64,000 bases of DNA from Mesaphorura yosii (Eukaryota; Arthropoda; Collembola; Poduromorpha; Tullbergiidae): NCBI GenBank assembly GCA_009869945.1, contig WIXG01000312.1, positions 29,106-93,105 on the forward strand, in the 5' to 3' direction. The notes beneath the pieces were generated by a model, which worked only from the letters and a program-made list of their open reading frames with translations, made no database searches and was not told the origin of the DNA. Position numbers and translations under genes: made by a program. Of this stretch, positions 21,246-32,963 are shown piece by piece (the first letter of the stretch is position 1; each line of letters opens with the position of its first letter).

Positions 21246-22873
21246 ATGTCGACGATTTCTGTGAACGTGGACGCAGACTTGGAGCGCTTGGAATCTGAGC
21301 TCCTGAATCACATTCCCATTCTTCACGTGAAGGGCACACATTTTTCAGTCGGCTACTCTATGGTAAGCAAATACCACTAAATTAAATCATCATGGACGCA
21401 ATTAAGCTCATGTCGTGGTTCAACGGTTCGATCATCTTTCACCTCACCAGGGACGCACGTTCAAGAATTTGGTACACGACCATCTGAAAAAAGCAGGCTA
21501 TCTCAGCGATCTACTGGCTGCCTACACCAGCGCCGAGGGAAAGCAGATTTACGACAAGTGCTTGGAAATATGCATGAGAAAGTATCCATTGCTCGTGAAG
21601 GAGTTGGAAGGAATTGCAAAGGGAGCTGATGTGCCCTTCTATAAAGTGAGTTAACTCATTCGGTGAGTTCAGGTGTTCATATTCAAAATTCTTCGATGGA
21701 TTAACTTCTGTTATTCTTTTCTTGTTTCTTCAGCTGTTTTTACTCCACATCGACACAATCATCATACCACCACAGAAGGCTAAAGTCCTTCACGACTCGA
21801 AAGGAGCAGGTGACAATGGATGCAGCGACCTCATTAGTTACGATTCCAAGAGGGTGAGCTATTTTTCTCTGAAGGAATTCCAGTTTCTGTTTGATTTTGA
21901 TCCGCCCTGATTCGACGCCGCAGAACATCCTACTTCTCGGGCATACCGAAGACGCCTCTCAGGCAATGAAGAACAACATGTTTATAGTCGTTGCGCAAAT
22001 CTACGACGAAGCAGGCACCCAGAAACTGGAGCACTTTGCAGCCATCACATACGCTGGCTTCTTGCCAGGCGCGACAATGGGATTTAATTACCAGGGGCTA
22101 TTAAACAGTAACAACACACTTCTGTCGCCGGTCACGTTTCCGTCTAGAATCCGTAAGGACTCAACTTCCACATGTGCCAGGTTATCTGGAGCCCTGGAGC
22201 CTTAGCTTAATTGATGCTTTTATTTTGAGCAGCAATCCTGTTTATGAACCGAGCACTCCTTGGCGCAAGGAATTTAGAAGAATCGATCCAAATTGTCGAA
22301 GGAAAGCCTGAAGGGGCTGCGGATGGGTTCAATCTTAACCTGATCTATGCTCCTGAGCTGAGATCGGCGATGGCGATGGCAGCGTCTTCGACGGTTTACA
22401 GCATTGAGGTCGTGCCAAACTTGAACGGGGACAGCAGCAACTCACCCGACACGAGCACAGTTTACGACGTTCAGCACGTCAAAGACAATTCAAGCTACGC
22501 CCATTGCAACAAGTGAGCCTTTTGATACTGAAATTAATGCCAAATTGTCTTGAGTTGAACGAATTTACGCAGGTACCTTCGCCTGAATGTGGTCGAGACG
22601 CATGGGAGATCGAAATCAAGTGAGTGCCGCATGGAAGTGATTCAGGCACATACGAAGTCAATGTCAGCGCCCACTTACGACTTGGAGACCATGAAACGGA
22701 TTCTGAGCGATCAGACAAACGCCGAGTACCCTGTCTTCAGAAATGGAGGGAAATGCGGAGGCTGGACTGCAATGGTGGGAATTTTTGACATCCCAAACAG
22801 AAAGTGGTACCTTTACAAAGAGCGGCCAGTGGACGCAAAACCGACTGCTGTGATTTCTTTGGATTTAGAATAA
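21246..22873 (+). CDS. Tan-like Ntn hydrolase (peptidase C45 family), copy 2
   Basis: Six exons, 21246-21362, 21451-21645, 21734-21853, 21924-22152, 22233-22512 and 22573-22873, encode 413 residues. The order of motifs is the same as in copy 1: ILHVKGTHFSVGYSMGRTF, KELEGIAKGADVPFYKLFLLHID, DNGCSDL (nucleophile Cys about residue 134, Gly-Cys kept), GHTEDAS, YAGFLPGATMGFNYQG, FMNRALLGARNLEE, DGFNLN, YAHCNKYLRL, MVGIFDIPNRKWYLYKE. Compared with copy 1 it has two extra intron positions: LFLLHID is split off by an intron, and the third large exon is divided after YAHCNK. So the duplication is old. AATAAA lies at 23017-23022, very close to the end of the convergent minus-strand gene. Confidence 0.92.
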
Positions 22874-23032
22874 ATTGTCGTACTTTTGTGGAATCGAAGC
22901 CATTTCATTTTCACAGATTCACGCCCATATTTTATTCGGCGGTTCTTGCAGGCGCTGCGTCAGATGTACACATACAATACTAATTTTGGCATTTATACGC
23001 AGTTCAGCGTACTTAAAATAAAACGTGGACGT

Positions 23033-23989
23033 TCATTTGAGATCTTCGTACTCGACATGTTCTCCACTGACAAATCCACGATTCTCCAGTACATTAATCA
23101 ACTTGTCCACGCTTTGCTCAGGAGTGATGACTTTGCCTTGTTCCGTGATTTCCTTAACATAATCGTGAAGATCCGTTTCCTTTGATGTTCGCAGGATGTC
23201 CATGTGAAGATCCAGCGGTCCAGGATTGCAGTTGAGAACCAGTATGGAAGGTTCTTCTTTGGCAGTGACACACCTACGGCAAATCACAAATTGGCAAATT
23301 AATTACCGGATCAGCATAAAGTTAATCAGTGGATTGTGGATGACTTACATGAACGCTTCTCTTGCCATACTCGCAGCGCAAAAAGTAACTGAGTGAATTG
23401 TACGGGCGAAGAGCGCCGTCAGACGTGGTGTTCAGGACAGTCCGCATCTTCTTGTCGTCCTTGAAGACGTTCATGAAGTGTGCGTTGAGGACTACCGGAG
23501 CAAATGTGTTGATACTGAAGTAGCGCTGCAGTTCTTCGACGTTGCGAATCCCAAGAGTGTGGCGAGTCATGCTGCCCAGCGTCATGGCTCCATGAACAAT
23601 CAGCGCGTGTTCAAAATCTGACGCTTTGGCTCCGGCTTCTTTTAAAACCTTCTCCACCTTCTCTTCCAGCATGAAACCTTCGGGTTTTGACAGATCATGC
23701 GACAAAGTACTGATCTTAATCTGGGTTTTGTTCAGGATTGATTTCTTTGTCTGAGCTAATCCTTCGTCATTTCTTCCTACGAGGACACCCATGGAGTCAG
23801 GAGCCACCTTTTCAGCAAACTTCATAGCGCATGTCTTCCCAAAACCGCGTCCGGCGCTAGTGATCACAAAAAACGTCTGGAAGAAGGTAGGTTTTTTACT
23901 TGGGGGCAGTTCAACTAATACTAACATTTAAATGGCAATCTTCCAAGCAGGGTGCTATCAAATCTGACCTTAAGGTTCCAGAATTTCAT
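23033..23989 (-). pseudogene. Sepiapterin-reductase-like SDR with frameshift and lost YxxxK pair
   Basis: Likely exons are 23969-23989 (MKFWNLK), 23349-23876 and 23033-23273. An alternative start without the first exon is Met at 23927. The Rossmann start reads FFVITSAGRGFGK, where sepiapterin reductases have TGASRGFGR. Family landmarks follow: GVLVGRNDEGL, LSHDLSK, VHGAMTLGSMT (normally NNAG), VLNTTSDGALRPY, then NPGPLDLHMDIL and the C-terminal GFVSGEHVEYEDL. Between SLSY and the exon end the homologous frame (FCAASMAREAFM) is one base out of register with the exon start, at a run of five T on the minus strand (23380-23384). In that homologous frame the active-site Tyr and Lys are Phe and Ser. 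It is therefore either a pseudogene, or a non-catalytic paralogue with a one-base assembly error. Minus-strand AATAAA is at 22931-22936. Confidence 0.75.
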
Positions 23990-24540
23990 GGTCAATCTAT
24001 CACACAAGACAAATACTCAAATGAACCACAAATTACTCTGAAACCTGGGTGTCAATCGTCAAGACTTATCGCTTACCTTCAGCATTGGATACAGGAAGGG
24101 TCACTTAATCAAATCCGATGTGAGTTCATGTCCAATCTGTGGAACTCCAATATCTTATTCTGTTCTTCCAGCCTCCAAACTTAACAGACTAAAATGACTA
24201 AAAAGGTAATGTTAATGGTTGCCAATACTTTACTTTCCCAATTCAAGCTAGTCATCAAAATTACCTCTCTCAGCCGACAAATAGTCCCAGCAGCAGCTTA
24301 GTGCCAGTGATATTTTTCCTGTCTTGTTCTTTTACGTGCTTTGTAAAAACAAATTTTATTGACCAGTGAAGAAGTGAGCTCCATTGGAGCTCAAGAAGAA
24401 AATCTATGACTTTTTGGGCTTCACATAAAGAGTGTCCGGGATTCGACGCCAAAATAAATAAATTGCTGCACTTCCTTGCCACTTTCGAATAATTTTATTA
24501 AAAATACACAAACATTAACAAATGCATTACATGAATTGAT

Positions 24541-27500
24541 TTAATTCTCTCTAAACCAATTCGTCATGCGACCCACGTACGCTGCCCTCCAGTCGACGTT
24601 CTTTTGAAGCTTCTGCAAGGAACTTCGAAGCGTTTCCGAAGTCGAGCCAAACTCTTCCTGATTGTCATTTATGAATACTCTGACGTCCGCAAGTTCTTCA
24701 GGCGTTGCCATATTCAAGCAGATCGTGTTCACAATTTTGGAAATGCCGGCCATGCCAAATCGATCAATGATCGTGTCCAAGTTCGACCTCAAGAAATTTA
24801 GTGTCAGCGTCCTTCCCAACACGTTTGTGGCAATCTTTTGAATAGCCACGACTCGGTCAGACTCGTCAAACGTCGAATTTTCGTGAATGGCTTCGTCCAG
24901 TAAACTGTTTCAGAAAATGTCGACGTCACATTAATTTGGGAGGCCCACGCCGCCACGCCCACATAATTTTACAGCAATCAGGCATTGAAGTACCTTTGAA
25001 GTGTGGCAATCTGCTTCGAGCAGGCCAGAGCGCTCAAAAGTCTCGGTTTTTGCACCTCGCTTCCAATTTCGTACTGTCCCCAGATGAAATCCACGTTAGT
25101 TTGATTTCCATGCTCAATCGCGTTGCAGTAAATGACGGCTTGAAGATCCGGTGGAATTCTGAGCAAGATCAAGATCAACATTGCTAATTAGCCGAGTACT
25201 AATCAGTGTGTAAATCTTGCTCTTACGGATTTTGGTTTGGATTCGCTTTCCATCGAGCAATGAAGTCATTCGTGTACGCGTTGCAATCTTCGGATCCCAT
25301 TCTGCAAACCCATTCGAGCAGCATGGAGCGGAGAATCACGTTTGCTCCTGGACAAGGCGATAAGCATGATTCATTTCCCATTAAGCATTATCTTTGTGCA
25401 AATTTATTTTGCCCACCTTTGTGATGTGCTTCTTGCCTGAATCCGATAATGGACATTGCCGAAAGAATTTTGGGTAGAAAGTATTTCTAAACGTCCACAC
25501 GATTCATCACTCTATAGCTTAATTCACTGGCCAGATTTGGCGACTTTTCTGCTAGTGCTAACTAACTTCCGTACCTTGAATTCAGGAAATGCGGGCGTTC
25601 CCATCAACTGATAGAAAGTGCTTTTCAAGTTTAAGACCAAAGTTTCCCAAACAATCCGGTCGTATTCTTTTCCAAGATATTTTGTGAAGCCGAGCGCCGT
25701 TTCAATATCGGCAAAATCTGCTCGACAGGAAATTTCATAAACAGATGCTTCGCCGAATTGTTAAATAAGGCTAACCTGTCGCGTTCTGGAACGCAGTCAT
25801 GAAATAATCGTCAATCAATTGACTCCTGCTCTGTGGACAGATTGTCGTATGTGCGCTCGCCAAAACTCTCCAAATCTGCCGTGTTATGTGGGCGTTGTAC
25901 ACAACTCGATAGTATCCTCTCGCGCAGGGGTTGACGATCACCCATTTCGTAAGATTCGCGACGGCGAACGTCGCCTCCGTCTGCAGCGGCCTCATCCAAA
26001 GCAGGGGCTTCGTACCTTCGAAATTCGGGTCGTCCTCCGTCGCGATTGCGATCGGAATGTACCAGCCAGCCGAGTCTTCTTGAGATGAGTTGATGCCACG
26101 GTATTGTTGCTAAAAATGGGCGGATTCAGCGCGAATTAAAAAAATTACACAGGGAAACTTTACAATTATTGCAAAGCTACCTGGCGAATGTGAATTGTTG
26201 TGTCATCCCCGGTCACATTGTAAACGTACAGAATTGGGAACCCTCGATTGTTCGTCCACGTGTCCATAATGTCCTTGACCGTCAGTCCCTCTGGCAGTGT
26301 GCCGTCAGCCTCGGCTTGTGCGCTCAAATGCGCGAAGAAGTCATCTTGCGTCGCTCCTTGATACGATCTGCAATTCGGAGATTCTGTAGTGATTGTGTAA
26401 ATCAAAGCTTGTGGAAGTTTCTTACAGCCCTTGCAAATAGTTGACGATGCTTCTTCGAACCGTTTCTGGTCCGAGGAAGCTGTCCATCATTTTCACGAGG
26501 CAAGAGCCTTTCCGCGCTGTGACATCATTAAAATTGTCTATGATCTTCATGGAACCATTGTTTTCGAGATGCTTTCCGACGGAAGAACCATACTCTTCGG
26601 TCAGGAGGGAATTTTGGAAGGCGTTAACGTGAAAGTACTTCAGCGGCTCAAATTCTGGCTGCGTGTGCTGCCAAGCGATGACGCTGGCGTAAGTCGTGAG
26701 GCCTTCGTTCAGCCTGCGAAGTATCGGCATCGGCTAATTAAATATATTGAATTCCAACTAACTTAGAGCTCAAAGACGTACCAAATGTCGTTCCACCACG
26801 CGCAGGTCACTAAATAGAAAAGCAATGAGTCGTTATCGTAATGCGTTTCCGAAAACGTTGAATCTTGACTGCATTGAATTACCCAAGTTTCCAAACCACT
26901 GGTGGCCCAATTCATGGGCCAACGTGTGACTGATGACTCCACGCTCTTTCTCCGTTGTCACATTAGCCGTATACAGCAAGAAAATCGGCCTGTACGTGTT
27001 GAGGCCCCAGTTTTCCATTGCACCGTACAGGAAATCGGGAATGGCTGCCGTGTCCATTTTTGGCATCGAGTATTCAGTCTCATAATAATCTTCGTAAAAT
27101 GCCAGCATTCTGGCGGTAGTTTCCGCCGCGTATTGTCCGTCTCCATTTGCAATTTGGTGTGGCACGCCATAAATCTGAAATAGTAGAAATAGAAATGCTG
27201 CCATTTTCGAACGACAACGATATGGTCAAGGCGAACGGCAATTTCTTACGCGGACAGGCTTTCGATACAATCCAGGCGGAGCTTCGGCGTATGTGAAGTC
27301 GCTCACCAGCAGGGCTATTAAGTATGAGCTCATAACAACCGTTCGTCGATAATGGTCCCAGAGCCAGCCTTGGAATTCGGGAGATTCACTGAAATATCAA
27401 GAAGTTGAAAGGTCACACCTTAATAATGAAATCAAGGATGCTAGTCAATCAGATTGGCTAGCTATCGGCCGGCAGGAGCGACACTTACATTTGGGAAGTC

Positions 27501-28463
27501 GAGACGACATCGGTGTTCGATAGCGTATTGTATTGAGCGGGAAGATAGCCGATGCTGATGTCCTTCGTGGCAAAATAATTATTAGCACTCGTTTTTCTTT
27601 AAGTAAATTTAAATCAAGACCAACTTACAAAAGTAGCCTTTAAACCAGGTTCATCAAAGCCCGGCGCCATTTGTCGAAATGAAAACATTTGAAATTGAGT
27701 CGCAGCAGAATATCTGTAGGTAAGCATATGCTGCATTTATTTCTAACTCATTTAGCATGTTCAATAGGCCACACTTACGAAACTTCATTTGTCTCCGGCT
27801 TTAGATAAGTGCTCAGATACAACCCATTCAGGACGTCTCTCGCAATGGGAGCCACGAATTCGACATAAATCTGGTAGGCCGCACTCGATTGCAGTCGCTG
27901 CCCAAACCTAACGACGAAGAAGTCCAGAATCTCATCGCGTTCGAAGCCGAGGATCGGGATCGAAGTGTTTGACGAGTCCGAGACCTGGGATATCATCGCT
28001 GATAAGCCTCGTTGGGGTAAATTCGAAGTGCGCATTAAACTTGGGCTCTTGGACTTACGCGAATGGAGCTTTCCAGAATTTCCAGGTTTGGCGATGCATG
28101 CAGCGTGATGTTGTCGGTTGGCTCCACGCAATTCACATCGATGCGCACTGAGCCCGGCGCAGTGAACCGGTCGTAGTCTCCGACTTGACTCTCCAAAATG
28201 GGAATTATCTTCAGGTCGTAATGCACGGGTACGACAGACTTTGGGAGCCTGTAACTCGGCGCATGACTCCAGTGGTTGTCGGGCAAAGGGCGTGGGTTCG
28301 CCTTGAATTTGGCAACGTCAACGGCGGCTGCGATTCTGTCGACGTGACCCGCGGCCGTAGATTTTGCGCGGGCTCCAGCTCGGAGGCGTGGGCGAAATAA
28401 ATTCGAATCAGCGAAGCTGATAAGGACGGATAAAACAATAAGCGCAGGAAGAAGCCGACCCAT
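24541..28463 (-). CDS. Secreted M1-family zinc aminopeptidase (aminopeptidase N-like)
   Basis: Fifteen minus-strand exons keep frame for 966 residues: 28059-28463, 27779-27984, 27629-27713, 27489-27562, 27250-27388, 26883-27174, 26782-26809, 26426-26713, 26181-26367, 25776-26109, 25575-25717, 25417-25486, 25227-25347, 24994-25158 and 24541-24904. A signal peptide (LLPALIVLSVLISFADS) precedes the YRLPKSVVPVHYDLKI start of the M1 fold. GAMEN (about 354-358) is intact, HELGH (about 390-394) is the HExxH zinc site, and the third ligand lies 18 residues on in WLNEG. The 28-nt exon 26782-26809 encodes VTCAWWNDI between these. The C-terminal ERAP1-like helical domain is present. No GPI-type hydrophobic tail is seen, so a secreted form is likely. 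It removes N-terminal residues from peptides. Minus-strand AATAAA is at 24494-24499. Confidence 0.95.
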
Positions 28464-29654
28464 TATTGAGCTGGAGGATTGCTTCGGCCTTGGCGTCTCT
28501 CCAGTTTCGAACTAACTGAACGCTCATTCGCGATTCGCGTTTCACTCACTCTTCTTGCGAGTATGAACAGCAAGTAGCAGAGTTTCATTCTCCTTTGACA
28601 TCGGCTGACCCCAGCTTCAACTCAAAACAGAGCGTGAGGACTGAATCAATGACTGGACTGGAAAGGATTACATTACGATACAGATTAACGGAATAATTAA
28701 TGCGTGTAGTGTGTGCTGTGGTGCAAGAGGGCAATGACAGCAAGTCAAAGAAATAAATAGAGAAAAGCACCGAATAACGGCAATTGTCTCCAGTAATTCG
28801 ATTCGTTATTTAATTAACAGGTGCTCGGTAGGCGGTTGTCAGTTTTATTAACCTAATTAACTGATAATGAAGAAGAGGAGCCGTAGCCTGATGAACTCCT
28901 AGAATGTTTTTCATGCGAATTGCGAATGCAATTGGACATGACCACGAAAAAGAAGACACGACGACGCTGACAGTTGTTAACTCAATTATCCAATATTGAC
29001 TCTTGACGTCGCAGGTGTCAAATGTCAACGTTGTGTAGGTCGGCGGCGTGCGTGCTGGAAGTGAGCTTGGAGTTCAGCAGATAATTATAATGGTATTTCA
29101 TCTCAAGTCGAAAGCGAAATCTGCGAATCGCGAATGCCATCAAATTTCTGTCTACCATTCTTTTAGACTCGACGTCTGCTACCAACGTCCAATGTAAATG
29201 CACGAGGCTACAGAAACCAATGTTTCTGCATGAAAATAACTGAAATCTGTTCTTATCACGCAGGTCTTCGAGCCAAACAGTTACGATAAATGATGGTTTA
29301 ACCATAACTGACTTGTAACCCAACAAAGTAACCTGTGAACAAAGCGTATATGAAGTTGCTTCAAGGATCTTGCTATATGTAAATAAAGCAGAATAGAACA
29401 TGTGATTTCAGAGTTCTCTTTCACTCAATCTGCGAAGAATCTTATTGGCCGTGAAGAAGTCAGTCAGTCCGAAACACGGTACTTTTCTAAAGATTTCATG
29501 TCGTGCAGTGCACCATTATTTCTAACTGTATTTAATTAATTATGGTAGACTAACTGGCTTAACGCTTAATAGAAGGGCTCGACGCTCGAGCTCATTTTTT
29601 TTCAGGCCGTAGGGCTGGGGGTTCTGCGTGCGGTTGTAACGTGATATTAGTGGT
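28464..29654. other. Intergenic between divergent aminopeptidase and TBC1D7
   Basis: About 1.2 kb, with promoters for both neighbours inferred from orientation only. A pyrimidine-rich TTTTTTTTCAG around 29596-29605 would suit the acceptor of a 5' untranslated exon of TBC1D7. No coding exon is supported. Confidence 0.4.
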
Positions 29655-31038
29655 ATGGATCGCAATTTTCGGTCGTACTACTATGAGAAGGTGGGTTTTC
29701 GGGTTGTGGAGGAGAAGAAGTCATTCGAGATACTCCTGAAGGATCGGCCACTGGACAAGACCCGTCTGGCACAGTTTGCGTTAAGGTTTCCCGTACCTGC
29801 CGTGCACCGCATGCTGCTCTGGAAAATACTCCTGGGTAAGTTTAAGTCTGAGTTCATTTATTGGTGCTAGAAAAGTGGTCGGAATATTTATCTGTATTTG
29901 TATCACTTCGCTTCAGATATTCTGCCAGTGTACTTGGATCAGCATGAATTTGTCGGTCAACAACGGAAGGAGCAATGCGAAGACCTTTCCAGCACTTTGC
30001 GGGTACTGCAAATTAACACCAACAATCAAAAATCGCATGTGTTTCTGTACATGAGAGCACTGGAAATGGGACGGCTTAGACTAAATTATCAGCAGGAGGT
30101 AACCATTTAGACGATTAACGATTACCCTTAAGTAATCTTTTGTCAAATGCATTTCTTTCGTTTCGCATCGCAGGCTCTTTCTCAGGACGGTCAAGTGTTC
30201 TTGAGGATCTGTGAAGCTTTAAGTGATATCGTTGCTAGTGATGCGGACACTTACTGGTTAGCAAAGCGATTTTGTCGCTTGCTCAAGTCATTCAAACCAA
30301 CGTTTCCAGCACTGATTTCGTACACGGAGAAGATGCTCATGAAGCAGGATGCAGCCTTACACAAGTAAGTTAATAGCGTTAATTTATCTTTCATGTGACC
30401 TCAATTATATGATAAAATCTTCTCCAGGTACGTGATGCAGCACAATTTCTTCGAAGCGTTGCCGTTGGAAAGATGGCTGGAAAAGTGTTTTGCCAATATG
30501 TTGCCAATCATCGCCCTTCAGAGGTATGTCAGTATTTACATATATACCAAATCAAAGTTAATTGCCAGAAAATTAGGAAGGTTCCTTCAGCCGTACCGTT
30601 CGTGGCTTGATTAATGATTTCAGGATCTGGGACAAAGTGATGGGCGGATCTTCGATCATAATGGTCTTCCTCCTGATTTCGATATTCACAAGGTTTAAGC
30701 AAACAATCATGAAAACAGAGTCCTCGCTCACGTTGGTAGAATTTATAAAATCGGTAATTAAAGATGCAACTCGATTCTTTTCAAGACCTGCTGACGCATT
30801 AACCAGTAATTGAAATTTTTCTGCTTCTTCTTCTCAGACATCTCCAGAAGTTGCAGAGCTCATCGTCACTGAAGCTATCGAAGTGTGGCAGAGTAACGGA
30901 AGCCCATTGACGGCTGGCTCAAATACTGATTGCTTCAAAGACCAGAGTCAAAAACAGGCCAGCTTAGCCAACAAGAATCACAGGAATTCTAATGCTAATC
31001 AGAACCACATGCATCCACGCAGCATGACAATCTCATGA
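29655..31038 (+). CDS. TBC1D7: TBC1 domain family member 7 (TSC complex subunit)
   Basis: Six exons, 29655-29835, 29917-30098, 30174-30364, 30428-30523, 30624-30753 and 30838-31038, encode 326 residues, slightly longer than the roughly 290 of vertebrate TBC1D7. The start [20 protein letters not shown] and the TBC segments [40 protein letters not shown] and [21 protein letters not shown] are characteristic. [21 protein letters not shown] follows. The last exon ends in a Gln/Asn/Ser-rich tail not expected from the vertebrate protein. Family knowledge: TBC1D7 stabilises the TSC1-TSC2 complex that turns off Rheb and mTORC1. AATAAA signals at 31263-31268 and 31337-31342 lie inside the 3' UTR region of the convergent selenoprotein gene. 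Confidence 0.93.
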
Positions 31039-31411
31039 GGACAATCGACACGATTGCAAAAGTTGTGAAAGAAACTGATATTTTAGTCCGCATTCCCGAA
31101 TTGAGTGCTACTCCAACTTACCCAAAGTGAACATTTCGACGTGTGCTATTTGCTAATCTCTAGAATAAGCTCAAAGTTCTTGTTCTTGATGGACAAGTCA
31201 TTTTTATTGTTGTGTTCGTTCGAATTCGTTCTAATCATAAAACTTATTACGTATACGTATGTAATAAATAGCTTATCTTATGATTAATCATATAAATATT
31301 TGCAAAGTGTTGCTATTTTTGGTATTCTGTGTTATGAATAAACTTGAACATGATTGTTACTGAAATTAAGCACTTTTTGGAAAAGGTTCTGGCAAACATT
31401 TCGGGAAAGGT

Positions 31412-31458
31412 ATCAGCTTTTCCTCCCTTCTTTACGAAGTTTTACGGAAAGGCGTCAT
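31412..31458 (-). promoter_or_regulatory. SECIS element (type 2) in the selenoprotein K 3' UTR
   Basis: Read on the minus strand, ATGA (31455-31458) is followed 11 nt later by AAAA (31440-31443) and then TGAT (31412-31415), the SECIS quartet and apical-A signature. GCCTTTCC on the 5' side pairs with GGAAAAGC on the 3' side (7 of 8 pairs), giving helix II. Above it CTTC-GTAAA-GAAG forms the small extra helix that marks type 2 SECIS. It lies about 230 nt past the stop codon. SECIS directs UGA to be read as selenocysteine. Pairing of the basal helix I was not obvious by eye. Confidence 0.85.
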
Positions 31459-31685
31459 AAAATCAAGTAATTGATTTCATCACGAAATGCTACACCAAAA
31501 ATTAAGAATGTACTGGACATGGACGTTAATTTCTAGTAACAAGGCGAGAGTTAGGAATTCGGGGAAAAGAAAGAATGTCAAGCGGCAGTATAGATCTCTT
31601 AACAGGAATTATGCGATAAGACGGTGATTGCGATAATTGAAAATTGCGACCCAAGACCCCCTGTGCGGTGAATCCTGGGCTGAGC

Positions 31686-32283
31686 TTAACCTCATCCTCC
31701 TCCAGGTGCGCATGGCGGCGGTGCGGGCGCGCTCCCACTGGTGAAACCTCCCATCCTCCTAATTATCGGAATTCGAAGCAGGTTAGGCGATAGGTTGGTT
31801 AAAGTTTAATTGGAAATTGGGTACTAAGAATCAGAAGTTACCTCCGCGGCCACGCTTGTGGAAAGGCTCGTCCATTACTGTTACTGTTCCTATTTCCATT
31901 TCCATACTGACCTCTTGACGATGGATCGTCGAGGTGAAATAATGAGCGAAAGCTAAGGAAAGAAAATCGGAAAATCGCATTATTATTGGAGGCAATTAGT
32001 TGGAACACATGTTGGCAAGATAAAATAACACCAATTTTTGCACTCACAAGAATACAAAGAAGCCAATAAAGCCCCAGAAGAGGTCCACCACGTAGCTTAC
32101 TCCAAAGGGTCTGGATTCTTGAAGTCTTCCGTCTACGAAACAATAAGTACGAATTAATTGCCCAACTCACTGATTCGCAAATAACAATCACGGAAATTAA
32201 CAATCAGCGTCATTGACGCTGATTTACATTCACGCTCTAGTAAACATTAATTTAATTGGCTCACCTTGGCCGACGTAAACCAT
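31686..32283 (-). CDS. SELENOK: Selenoprotein K, with in-frame UGA (Sec) codon
   Basis: Four minus-strand exons, 32265-32283, 32048-32132, 31842-31952 and 31686-31737, encode 88 residues when TGA at 31692-31694 is read as selenocysteine. The protein starts MVYVGQDGRLQESRPF, has one transmembrane helix (VDLFWGFIGFFVFLF), then a Gly/Asn/Ser-rich arm (SSRGQYGNGNRNSNSNG) and ends APGGG-Sec-Gly before TAA. All of this is the SelK plan (MVYVGQG..., FFWG, Gly-rich tail, GG-U-G-R). Splice phases (1,2,2) keep the frame up to the UGA and the real stop two codons later. The matching SECIS is at 31412-31458. SelK is an ER membrane protein in ER-associated degradation and protein palmitoylation. A standard gene finder would truncate it. 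Confidence 0.93.
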
Positions 32284-32963
32284 TTTGTTTGGCGTTCGTC
32301 CGTCAGCCTCCTCCTTTCTAAGCAGTGGAGCGAGCACAAGGGCAATTTGTTGAAGAAGTTTATTAATTATCTACTTGATACTTGATTGAATTCAGCAACT
32401 GATTTGGATTTTGGCTAGAATTAATGAATTAAATTCTATTACAATTACGTGTTAGTGCAGAAATTTACACCACACAATAAATGAAAAATATTGCGTTAAA
32501 TTGCTTACAAGGTAAAAGGCGCACTGTAATTTCTTGTGTTCAGCTGACGTGTGTGTATTTGCAAGAGAAGTGACGAAACTTCGAAACGAAACTGAAAGTT
32601 TTGAATAAAATGCAACAGTGACAGTGCAAAATCACACTGTGAAAGAATTCTAAGGCCAGTTGCTTCCGCGGCTTTAGAATTAAGATTAATTGTCCATGAT
32701 TTGCCTGCACTCAAGTTAATATTCTGGAAACTTAAAAGGTAAGAACAATTTTCCGCACTTGCCAAAAAATCAAGCTGCAAGTAAAAAATTTGGAAATTTC
32801 TTGTGTGACTAGCACAAGAGGGACAATGCAATGTGTAAAAACAAATTCTTGGGGGAGATAAGAAACTCCAGTCATTTTGGTAAGGCACGAATCATTTTGA
32901 CGAAATCGCAACTCTAAGCTCAGAGGATATCGTGTTTATTTTGTCAGCTGTTCGGCCACAGAA
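32284..32963. promoter_or_regulatory. Shared divergent region between SELENOK and SECISBP2
   Basis: Exactly 680 bp separate the two start codons, which point in opposite directions. No coding exon is supported inside. Any promoter and 5' UTRs for both genes must fit here, so a bidirectional promoter is likely by position; no TATA box stands out. Confidence 0.5.
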
